Source of the DNA: Meandrina meandrites
Lineage: Eukaryota; Cnidaria; Anthozoa; Scleractinia; Meandrinidae
Reading direction: 5' to 3'
Assembly: GCA_963693305.1 (NCBI GenBank)
Contig: OY855914.1
Coordinates: 11,713,903-11,777,902, forward strand
DNA: 64,000 nt
The translations under genes were made by a program, and so were the position numbers. Under the pieces are notes generated by a model that made no database searches, had not been told where the DNA came from, and saw only the letters and a program-made list of their open reading frames with translations. Numbering within the stretch: position 1 is the stretch's first letter; each line of letters opens with the position of its first letter. Shown piece by piece: positions 56,601 to 64,000 of the stretch.

Positions 56601-58340
56601 TTCCTTTCCCTCAGGCAATTCTTTAATACCGTAAAAGCGAAGATTTTCGCGCCGTTGGTAAACCTCTGCGTATAATAATTTGTCCTGCAACTCCTTATAT
56701 TTGTCATCGCAGTATTTCTTCACGCCATCACCGGCGGTCTTACTTTCTTCGACAATGGTATTCAAAGCTTGAAGACCATCCTGCATTTCATTAATGGCGA
56801 CCTTCGACTTCTTTTGGTGTTGCTCGAGCGTTTCAACTCTACTTTGTACCTTGTTAAGATTCTCTTCTAAGCTTTTGACTACTGCACCTATTGACTCCAG
56901 TTTCAAGTTCACGGCCTCGAGACTTGAAAGAATAAGGTCAATTTTTTTACCAAGATCGACGTGAGTCATTTCCACGTGTTTGGAAATTATGTCACCCGAA
57001 GAAGACGCCAAGTCAGCTTTCAAAGGCTTGTCTCTTGATCTTTTTTCTTCTGGAGACCTGAGCTCGTTATCAGAGATGCTTGAATCACTTCCACGCTCTT
57101 TTCGCTTAAGATTTGAAGTCTCGTCAGCCATAAAGCATTAGTAAAAACATTTGAATACGGAGAGCTTCACGAACACAACTATCCGCTCAGCATGCCTCGA
57201 CCCAGTCCAGAACAAACCTGATGTCAAGTCGGGAAAACGAGTTCCCTTTCGTTTGTGATGTGACCGAGCGCACGGTTTTGGGTAAAAGACTTACGAGGGA
57301 ATCCCCGGAAGGGGGTGGATATTAATGGCCATGAGAAACCCCTGGGAGGGGCTTATTTATGATTTTGATGTATTCTTGTGACAAACAGAGGACTTGGAGT
57401 TCCGTTATTAGACATTGTGACAATCGGAACTGTTCGTGTACCTTCAGGAGCTCTTGCACACAGTTACTGTTTGCATCTTTTGCAGAGAATATGTCTGAAC
57501 CCTGGGCCGCGTTGTTCAAAGGCCGATTAACTTTGACTAAGAATCAAAGTTGATCGAGCCAGGGTTCGATTAAATTTTCTATGAGTGTTTTTATTGCCTA
57601 TGTTTTGTGAAGTAGGTCAGTCGAAATCAAAACTGGAGGACAGAAATAACAAACAAAACACCTCACTGAGAAGTTAAACAAACTGACATCAAAATTCACG
57701 CTATTCTTCGATAAGCTCGATCGTGCTTTGTACAGCCCGGTGCATGGCTACCGTGAGAGGGGTGCTAAGCAAGAGTGGATTTGTTCATATAGTGAATTCG
57801 GAATATTCGCGGACCCGGGAAGTGTTCTTGGAGAACGACTGAAATTTTGAAAACAATATCAGGGGGTGGGGGGTATGTCAATTGGGAGAAGATAGGTTAA
57901 AAAGAAGCCCTTAACACTTTTGTTGAAAGTCATACCTTTCTCTTTATATTTTTAGGATCTCTTTATCTTGGCAGTGCATCAAAAAATTTAATGGTTATTC
58001 CTCACCATCTCTCCAATGCAATGCAATGCAATGCAATTTAGTGTAATGTAATGTAATGCAATGTTAGACTTTTTGCGAGTATCAGAATCAATAATGATCA
58101 CTCGATGGTAATCGCTAATCTGTGAATTTATTTCAGGCTTTCCTTCACCCATATTTCTTTACTGAATCTCTTCCGGCTCACCATTCTGAACTTCCAATCC
58201 CAGCAAGCAATGCCCGCAAGACATCAGGACGAGGTCCGTTACGTCGCGCGTTTGACATTGATGTTCCTTTGGAGAAATCCCTTGTCAATCCCGCTTTACT
58301 TGTACATAATGTTGTCGGCATGCCTAACTTTCAGCCATAA
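50630..58340 (+). CDS. CDK20: Cyclin-dependent kinase 20, last four exons
   Basis: Exons are 50630-50674, 51190-51282, 51504-51566 and 58137-58340, all phase 0, ending TAA. The readings match the C-lobe of CDK20/CCRK in order: VLRVLGTPSQGQ; MTELPDYNKVVFPEMPPIPL and ENIVPDASPE; AVDLLKRFLVYHSKERISTA; then FLHPYFFTESLPAHHSELPI and a tail with DVPLEKSLVNPALL. CDK20 is a Ser/Thr kinase of the cell cycle and of cilium and Hedgehog control. The N-lobe and catalytic-loop exons were not found in the window. At the first join the usual Trp-Pro before the GMTELPD-like block is absent, so a micro-exon may be missed. The last intron (6.6 kb) holds an antisense full-length LINE. Confidence 0.85.
51642..51656. 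repeat. 15-bp target-site duplication, left
   Basis: cagaacaaacctgat, identical to 57208-57222, flanking the LINE. The T run that follows at 51657 is the LINE's poly(A) tail read on the plus strand. Confidence 0.95.
51949..55740 (-). pseudogene. LINE ORF2: endonuclease, reverse transcriptase, zinc finger (two stops)
   Basis: One continuous frame of 1264 codons broken only by TAG (55062-55060) and TAA (52608-52606). Residues 1-226 are an APE-type endonuclease (LLSLNARGI, FLQES, IGGDFNAI; SDHSAI follows the first stop). RT motifs include DFEKAFDSLD (about 612), RGVRQGDPLSPLLF and the catalytic FADD (about 712). A C-terminal CCHC finger, CVFCNEEEESLEHLLYFC, begins near 1141. These are the L1/Tx1-type ORF2 domains used for target-primed reverse transcription. 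Without readthrough the protein would be cut after the endonuclease. The start ATG at 55740 is the first in frame. Confidence 0.88.
56241..57131 (-). CDS. LINE ORF1 RNA-binding protein
   Basis: An intact 296-codon frame. Residues 1-45 are charged (SLKRKE-like, RSPEEKRSRDK) and probably disordered. About residues 50-150 form a long coiled coil (LILSSLEAVNLKLESIGAVV, VETLEQHQKKSKVA) that would trimerise the protein. About 160-250 is an RRM-like domain opening AEVYQRRENLRFYGI, with FQRVHRVGK and RPIIARFL; a C-terminal domain follows. This is the L1 ORF1p layout. It would coat the LINE RNA in cytoplasmic particles. No lesion is visible. Confidence 0.85.
   Translation of the reverse strand: MADETSNLKRKERGSDSSISDNELRSPEEKRSRDKPLKADLASSSGDIISKHVEMTHVDLGKKIDLILSSLEAVNLKLESIGAVVKSLEENLNKVQSRVETLEQHQKKSKVAINEMQDGLQALNTIVEESKTAGDGVKKYCDDKYKELQDKLLYAEVYQRRENLRFYGIKELPEGKEDARSTLRGFFEQVLCIQPDEIQQIEFQRVHRVGKTNEDGRSRPIIARFLRYQDREFIFSKTSLLKDSEFRISADLPKEIVKRRGDQSKKLLEARKSGKLAYFSRAEPDKLYIDGVLVPL
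57208..57222. repeat. 15-bp target-site duplication, right
   Basis: cagaacaaacctgat, identical to 51642-51656, immediately beyond the LINE's 5' end. Confidence 0.95.
57223..58013. other. CDK20 intron, no gene seen
   Basis: Intron sequence to the right of the LINE. No repeat ends or exon motifs recognised. Confidence 0.45.
58014..58063. repeat. (AATGC)n / (TAATG)n microsatellite
   Basis: About ten 5-base units: four aatgc steps, a gtgtaatgtaatgtaatg run, then aatgc again. It lies about 70 bases upstream of the last CDK20 exon. Confidence 0.9.
58137..58340 (+). CDS. CDK20: CDK20 terminal exon
   Basis: After tttcag it encodes AFLHPYFFTESLPAHHSELP then IP, a variable linker, and FDIDVPLEKSLVNPALL before TAA. 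The block matching YFFTxPLPAHxSELPIP is diagnostic of CDK20. ATTAAA at 58573 is a possible poly(A) signal. Confidence 0.9.
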   Translation, partial: AFLHPYFFTESLPAHHSELPIPASNARKTSGRGPLRRAFDIDVPLEKSLVNPALLVHNVVGMPNFQP

Positions 58341-58626
58341 GGCGAGCACAGTGAAAGCCTGTTATCGTGGTATTTATTTATAGAGATATCCATTTGGATA
58401 GCACATATTATGTCTTCCTAGGAACCAAGTTAATTGTACCTGAATATCAGATCCGCAAAGGAGAACAAGAGTTAGCAAGAGGTGCATGGCGAGAGCTCGA
58501 ACTCTTACTCTCGTTTGCCCTCCACCTCCCATGTAGTTATGATGACTTGTTAATGGAATCGAAACCTACTCATTAAAACATTCCTGACAGCCGACAAGGG
58601 TTTTGACTTTCGCTCGTTTAACAGTT

Positions 58627-59266
58627 TTAAAGGAGCTCTGTCATGAGGATTTCGCAGATTTTTTGAATGTAAGAGCTGTGTGTTATGTAGCACGTAATCT
58701 ACTTAGAATAACTTATTTTAGAATTGTTAGAATTATTGTAAATAATGTAGTTAAATTTTAGTCTCTTTTTATTATAAATATCAAATCTAGGTTTTTAACT
58801 TTTATAATTTATGTTATTAATTTTATGTGTCCCCTATTAGTAGAGGGTTTCGACCCTCAGCTAGACTGCATCGACACTTAAATAAAGTTATTGATTGATT
58901 GATTGATTGATTGACTAAACTGTTCTGAAATTAGTGGTAGGCAACTTAACCCATGAAGAACATTATCTTTGAACATTTAAAGGAAGATATAACCTTAACT
59001 TGCGGATATAAATCAAACTACGGCTATAAACATCAATTTTTTTAAGACACGCGAAAACAGCTTGAAAAGTTTAGCTAAACTTTTCAAGTTGTAATCCATT
59101 TCCATCGTAGCCATCTGCAGCTAAAGACGCTTGTTAACAGTTTCGGTGCTCTAATATAGCAATTGTTAATAAAAATGGACTATTATTTTTTTGTTTTCCT
59201 TCAACGGAAATATATATTTTGACTGTTCAAAAATCTGCTAAAATCCGTGACAAAGCCCCTTTAAGA
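58627..59266. mobile_element. MITE split by a LINE 3' end
   Basis: Ends tttaaaggagctctgtcatg and tgacaaagcccctttaagac are imperfect inverted repeats, each flanked inward by an agcagattttt-type block. A LINE 3' end (58670-58914) lies inside. Confidence 0.6.
58670..58914 (+). mobile_element. CR1/L2-like LINE 3' end, (ATTG)n tail
   Basis: The stretch ends tagtagagggtttcgaccct, cagctagactgcatcgacac, ttaaataaagtt and five attg units. Short tandem tails such as (ATTG)n, instead of poly(A), are typical of CR1/L2-group LINEs. No coding part remains. Confidence 0.6.
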
Positions 59267-59358
59267 CGTCAATTCTCGCGTACTCTCAGCGGCTTGTTCG
59301 ATGAAAGGTAATTTGAGTAGAGGAAAACTCCGACCCGTTCAAGTTCTCAATGGGTCTC

Positions 59359-59451
59359 GTTCTCACGTAGCCTGCGAACGCAGACGTATTTCCGGCTGTC
59401 GCTTGTCTCCGCCGAAAAAAATACGTCTGCGTTCGCAGGCTAGTTCTCACG
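59359..59451. mobile_element. 75-bp MITE with 9-bp target duplication
   Basis: Element 59368-59442 with long inverted arms, tagcctgcgaacgcagacgt then attt, mirrored on the right as acgtctgcgttcgcaggcta. gttctcacg occurs on both sides (59359-59367 and 59443-59451). Nine-base duplications are typical of Mutator-like elements. Confidence 0.85.
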
Positions 59452-62406
59452 CTATCCTCCCTTGTAACGAGATATCCGCGGTACAGAGAAATATTAAGTT
59501 TGTATGAATCTTGGACTCATTTGGACCATGTGGAATGCAATAAAGAAAAAAAGTGTTGGATCTACACGCGGTGCACTTTATTTTGTTATTTGGTCCCATA
59601 GGAATCTCCCATAGGAGTTTTGGGTGTTAGTTGTCATTAGCATTTTGTGCGGTTGTATATTTAAATTGTAAGCGTCGTTCCCGCTGTTTACCGTTAGTGT
59701 TCTAACGAGCGCAGACTTCTGCAGATTTCTCCCGTTTTACAGAGTAGCTCTTTCGCGGCCACAGCGCCAGAATAATGTAATTGTGGTTGTCGCCTGTTTT
59801 CTACCGATGCTTGTCAATTTGAATTCCATAGGTTTTGTTTACTTTATTTCAGTTTAAGCCTCAACTAGCTGTACTCAACCAACTGTACTCAATCAACTCT
59901 ACATATCTACTCGTCATGTGTTTCCGACCGTCGTGGTGAATTAAATGGTTTTCTGTATTGAGAGTTAATCATTGACTGCTGTGTTTTGGCCGCTGTTACG
60001 TTTATTATATCGATCTGTTGCGTGACGGAAACGAACATGCGCAGTAGCTTTGGGGGCGTTCACTATAAGTTTATTGCGTAACGTAGTCTAACGCGTGCCT
60101 CCAAATAGTCACAACGAGAAAGGTTCTGTTTTCGCGCAAAAGGGGAAAAGAGGTATGATTCTACGTTGATAATTCGTTTAGTTTTTTTTTTAAATTAGTC
60201 TTTTCTTCGTTGATTATTATTGTGATATACGAATTTCGTCTGAGGTACTATCGATTGAAGATTGTAATGTTTGTATGAATATTTAGCTCACGCAGAGTTC
60301 CTATCTATTGTGTAAACCTTGTTTTAGTTTTGTCGAACGATCCCTTTATTGTTTCGCTTCACTGAGTGTATTTTTTATCATTTTCGTTACAGTTTTTACG
60401 TGCTATTAAAAACAATGATCATGAATTCCAAACGTATCGTATATTCATCCATTCAACGTTAACGCCAGCTACAGCCGCAAAAGGATCTGTTTATGACAGT
60501 TACAAAAAGTACTCTTTAGATGTCACTACCAATCACAGTTTGATGAAAAATCCATTAAAAAATCGTGAAATACCCATGAACCCATTTTTCATGGTCATGA
60601 AAATAGAGATTTTCATTTTCATGTGTCCTCACTGTGTTAATAACAAGCGCATTGTTATTATCAGCAAAACGGCGTAACGACGTTTTAGCCATAAGCCTTA
60701 GTATTACTTAGTATTACTTGGGCACTTTTTGATCTAAGTTAACGATGAATTGGACATATTCCAAATATAAATAAATTGGGCGAAATTCATTTCACTATAA
60801 ACCAGACCAATAAATAGTCATCTGTCTTTGGATGAGAGTGCAGTGTCCTCTTTTATGAGCTGGCATACAAAATAATGGTGAGCGGACATTTTGCTTTAAT
60901 GACATCTTGATTGACGACATAAATGTGCGCATTTTACACTCTGATATTCACTAGTTTCCTAGTAGGGAGAACAAGTACCAGTTTGTTACGGAGACCGGAC
61001 TGATTGCGCAGACACCCGACGGAACCGAAATTAAAATCAGCCAACCAGAATATACTTGTATCTGGGTTCGCTCCACATAATTAACACCTGGGACCGGTTA
61101 TCTTTCAACACCACCCTATCTATTATTTTGTTACCAATAACAATAACGATAATGACGGAAAGCAATAGAACAAAAGCATTCAACAAACAAAGGTACTTTA
61201 TTTACAGTGATGTTTATTAGTACAATCAATAACTTCAAAATATTTCGAAACAGTTACGTAAGCCAAGTCTCTGGCCAGTTACTTATATCTTCCAACAAAA
61301 TGCCTCCCTATAAATACACTGTTCATCCTGTTATTAAATGTTTCTCTTAATAAGTTGAAAACTACTAAAAGATATGCGCTTGGCTAGGTTGACTTTGCTT
61401 AGTAGAAAACTACTAGAAAATAAGCTTCGGCGGCTTAAATTAAACCTATTCTGCCTGGGCTTTTCTGGAGTTTCTCATCTCTAAAGTTGTTGAAACTTGT
61501 ATAATGTGAATCAAAAATCGTTTATTTAAGGGTGGTCACGTGCAAAACATGACGTCCTTGCACAACAAAAACCTGCTATTTAATTCATTTCGAAATCCGC
61601 CTAAGATTTCAACATTTAAACCATGTGAACAATTCGCCAATATTGATAGTAAAAAAGAATAATGGAAGGTTTTGGACAGCAAGTCTTTCAATACAGCAAT
61701 ACAACATATACAAATCGTCATAAAATGTCAGCGAATCTTTCTGCCCCTCCCCCCCCCCCCCCCCACCTCTCCCTATTCACAATGAGAAAAACTACTGAAG
61801 TTGTAAACTTCTAAGTATCAAATGCTTAATCAATTTACAGTACATTCAGTTGAGAACAACTAGAAAACATTTTCTTGATCTGCTAAAAGTGTCGAAAATT
61901 GTTATTACGCAATATTATCGAATTAACTACATACAATGTACTTGAAATGATGTAAGGCCTTCAAGTTACGTAACCCTTTAAGTAATCAATAAAATAGATT
62001 ACGCAATTACCTTTTAAAAATACAAGAAGCAAGTAATAATCTAATAATCTTCCTATGGTTGAGTCTTCAATACAACAAACCATCGTTCAAAACTATATAT
62101 GCCAGAAATTAACTACGTGACTGGACTTTGTATTTGCACCTTTGTCTCACGTGACTGGCATAAAAACAAAGGAAATGTAGCCAAGAAACTCACACTGATT
62201 TTAAACTTTGCATCTTTCAATCAATAGAAGTAATAAAAATAAGCAGCGTTCTCCCAATCACGTCTTTTTTTTTATCTCCAAGAAGTAGCTTTGGTCAAAT
62301 TCAACTTATATAACTCAAGGAGAGTTTCGACTGTTCAAATTCAAAGAGATACTATTAGTCCGACTGATATGTTCGGTCAACTAGCTGAAGGTATCAAACA
62401 GTAAAT
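59452..62406. other. Intergenic between CDK20 and HSPA12, no gene supported
   Basis: It contains a poly-C run at about 61745-61765, a GC-richer block near 60010-60170 that ends in a donor-like aagag|gtatga (possible untranslated first exon), and a weak frame at 60366-60677. None can be tied to a gene family. The 3' untranslated region of the HSPA12-like gene should lie in its right part. Confidence 0.4.
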
Positions 62407-63479
62407 TTAAGATTTACCCAAGAAGTCGAGGTACACAGTTGCAGTATTTCCGCTGGTCTTATCAATTGCAGTTGCTTTTATTTCCGTTCCTCCGAAGAAG
62501 AGGCACAATTCGATATCGCGATTCTTCCCTTTAGAGGTATCGGGTGACTCAACTGTCACACTTCCTATGGAGGGTCCCACCGTGGGATCCGTTATGTACT
62601 TAACATTTGGGTCTGTGGAAGTAAAAAATCGAATCGTCGCACTCTTCTGATCACTGTATAGTGGTTTCCGAGTGAAACGCTTTGTTTCTCCAACGTTTAC
62701 AGCATCATTTTCTTTCACAATAACATCAAATACTTCTTTACACGTAGCGGTACCCTCAATGATAACCTTCTTTTCTACGGGGTGTACTGTAGGATCAAAT
62801 TTTGCGTGGGTTCTAAAACCGTATGTTGTGGCCATGACTCTTGAAGTAACAGTAGTTGGCTTCTGACCAAACATGGTTGCACCTTGAACAACTGCAATGC
62901 CAGCATAGTTAGGGATGAGTATTGAACATCTAGAACTGAATGCCGTTTTGACCGCTTCTTGAAGGATGACAGATTCAGCGAAACCACCAACCATAAATAA
63001 ACAGCTTACATTCTTAAGCGCAGGCCTTCTAAACAACCCTCTCATGTGACTTATGATTCCATTGACTACAGGATCAAACAGACGTTTCATGGCTTTCGAT
63101 CCCAGGCAGAGGTACTCGTCATTGTAGATCTCTAGATCGTAAAGGGTGCAGGTTCTTGCGAGGCGCGTGGCCAAATCAGGGTTGCTCGGTTCGGAGACCA
63201 TTTTTAGAAAAGTACGCGGGAGGGTAATTCTTGTGAGTTTGTCATCAAACGCTCGCCTTCCTCTTTTCTTCATCTCAAACTCATTCATCAATCGAAGCCA
63301 CTCTGCAGGGAACTTGAGGCGGAATCCCTTGATAGCTGCAATCCCGAACAGATTTTCAAGCAACTTTTCAAATTTTTCATCCACGTAGATTCCACCGTAT
63401 GCGCCCCCAGTCACTTGGTAAATTTCTTTCAGTGTGCCGTCAGCCAGGATCTCGTGAGCTGTAACATCCAGCGTTCCAC
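62407..63479 (-). CDS. HSPA12-like HSP70 family protein, last exon
   Basis: An open frame of 357 codons from an acceptor (tttcacacttacaaag on the minus strand) to TAA at 62409-62407. The exon begins in phase 1 inside the GGTLDVT block, equivalent to the GGGTVD phosphate-binding loop of HSP70 ATPases. It continues with VTGGAYGGIYVDEKFEKLL, the nucleotide-binding FMVGGFAES and YAGIAVVQGATMFG, and ends with a short beta-rich tail without the long HSP70 substrate domain or EEVD. This is the HSPA12A/B architecture, expanded in corals and bivalves and linked to stress and immunity. Upstream exons with the first half of the ATPase are beyond 64000. The frame is intact. Confidence 0.88.
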
Positions 63480-63778
63480 CTTTGTAAGTGTGAAAATACA
63501 ATAAACAATTAACAGTGAATTCTGGTACTAAAAAGAGCTAAGATTAGGCAGCCATGTAAATAGTTATGATCGTCGACTTTTCGTTCCTAAAATAAGGTAT
63601 TGTCTGTAAATCTTGTTTCATCGCTGAAGTTGTTCGAAGTCAAATACTAGGAGAGGAATTAACGATTTTTGGTTTGCAACCACCTGCTACAAGGACTGTG
63701 AAAATTAAAGGTCAAATGAACCAAAATTTCGACATTCTTTCTTAAGCGATTTTAAAGAAACCAAACGCTAGAAGAATC

Positions 63779-64000
63779 CATTAAAGGCTGGTTTTCACTA
63801 GCGCATAAGCACAAGCATAAGCATAAGCACAAACACTCGCATAAGCAAGTGAGAACACCCACGACATAAGCATAACATAAACATAACATAAGCAAAAGAA
63901 GAACGAACATTGTTCGTTCTTCTTGTGCTTATGTTATGCTTATGTTATGCTTATGTCGTAGTGCGAACGCGAGTGAAATAAGCATAAGCATAAGGGTTAT
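63779..64000. mobile_element. Fold-back element, ataagcataa-rich (runs off the edge)
   Basis: 63861-63909 and 63911-63959 are near-perfect inverted arms (acgacataagcataacataa ... ttatgttatgcttatgtcgt) centred near 63910 on gaacgaacattgttcgttc. Outside them lie gcataagcacaagcataagc units. The left edge ggctggttttcactagcgca may be the terminal repeat, and its partner would lie beyond the window. A related, decayed stretch is at 31085-31160. Confidence 0.65.

Larger units (their letters stand above)
51657..57207 (-). mobile_element. Full-length L1/Tx1-type LINE in a CDK20 intron
   Basis: 5551 bp, antisense to CDK20, flanked by perfect 15-bp duplications (51642-51656 and 57208-57222). From its 5' end: a 76-bp leader, ORF1 (57131-56241), a ~500-bp spacer, ORF2 (55740-51949) and a short 3' end with a ~20-base A tail. 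ORF2 has two in-frame stop codons but no frameshift. The exact duplications and intact frames indicate a recent insertion. Confidence 0.92.

Noticed and set aside
60366..60677. 103-codon frame between CDK20 and HSPA12
   Set aside because: No domain, a repetitive Met/Phe-rich tail (catggtcatgaaaatag) and no clear splice partner.
61740..61765. Poly-C run as a regulatory site
   Set aside because: Simple homopolymer; nothing links it to a gene.

Overview
The window looks like a gene-poor, transposon-rich stretch of an animal nuclear genome, most likely a cnidarian and probably a stony coral. That is inferred from short phase-compatible exons in long AT-rich introns, an HSPA12-type HSP70, a mitochondria-eating-protein (MIEAP)-like C-terminal domain, a TPR relic of the kind common in corals, and a dense mix of Penelope-like elements, L1/Tx1-type LINEs, Kolobok, hAT, PIF/Harbinger and fold-back MITEs. 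Nothing bacterial is present: no operons, no ribosome binding sites, no CRISPR.

Genes. Four cellular genes can be supported. (1) 712-4023 (+): a three-exon gene for a 107-residue coiled-coil protein with a short Cys tail. (2) 16169-29707 (+): a four-exon gene, all junctions phase-compatible, for a 208-residue protein with a MIEAP-like C-terminal domain. (3) 50630-58340 (+): the last four exons of CDK20 (cell-cycle-related kinase); the N-terminal kinase exons were not found. (4) 62407-63479 (-): the last exon of an HSPA12-like gene that runs off the right edge.

Layout. 1-4.4 kb: coiled-coil gene, a hairpin and a TA array in its introns, and an odd CGACGAGTCGAA-rich array. 4.5-9.9 kb: a 5.4-kb inverted-repeat structure. 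10.2-10.8 kb: TA array and MITE. 12.8-15.1, 25.2-26.8 and 27-29.1 kb: three copies of a ~2.2-kb element (called T1 here). 16.4-24.5 kb: a run of at least six Penelope-like (PLE) fragments, one near-full-length, each abutting (TA)n and carrying between them eight hammerhead-ribozyme cores; most of it sits inside intron 2 of the MIEAP-like gene. 31.2-35.3 kb: SINE, LINE relic, Harbinger relic. 37.7-47.3 kb: a duplicated 1.5-kb repeat, TPR pseudogene, second Harbinger relic, and a Kolobok-type element with a SINE inside. 47.3-50.5 kb: a hAT element splitting a LINE RT, then a Jockey/CR1-like RT relic. 51.6-57.2 kb: a nearly intact 5.55-kb LINE, antisense inside the last CDK20 intron, with clear 15-bp target-site duplications. 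57.2-64 kb: final CDK20 exon, MITEs, and the HSPA12 exon.

The main unusual signal is the TA-bounded PLE island with its set of hammerhead motifs (16.4-24.5 kb). Also notable are a transposon edge that seems to supply the splice donor of MIEAP-like exon 3, and a repeat family with a palindromic end that carries LINE ORF2 fragments. All reading was done by eye; no alignment, folding or transcript data were available.
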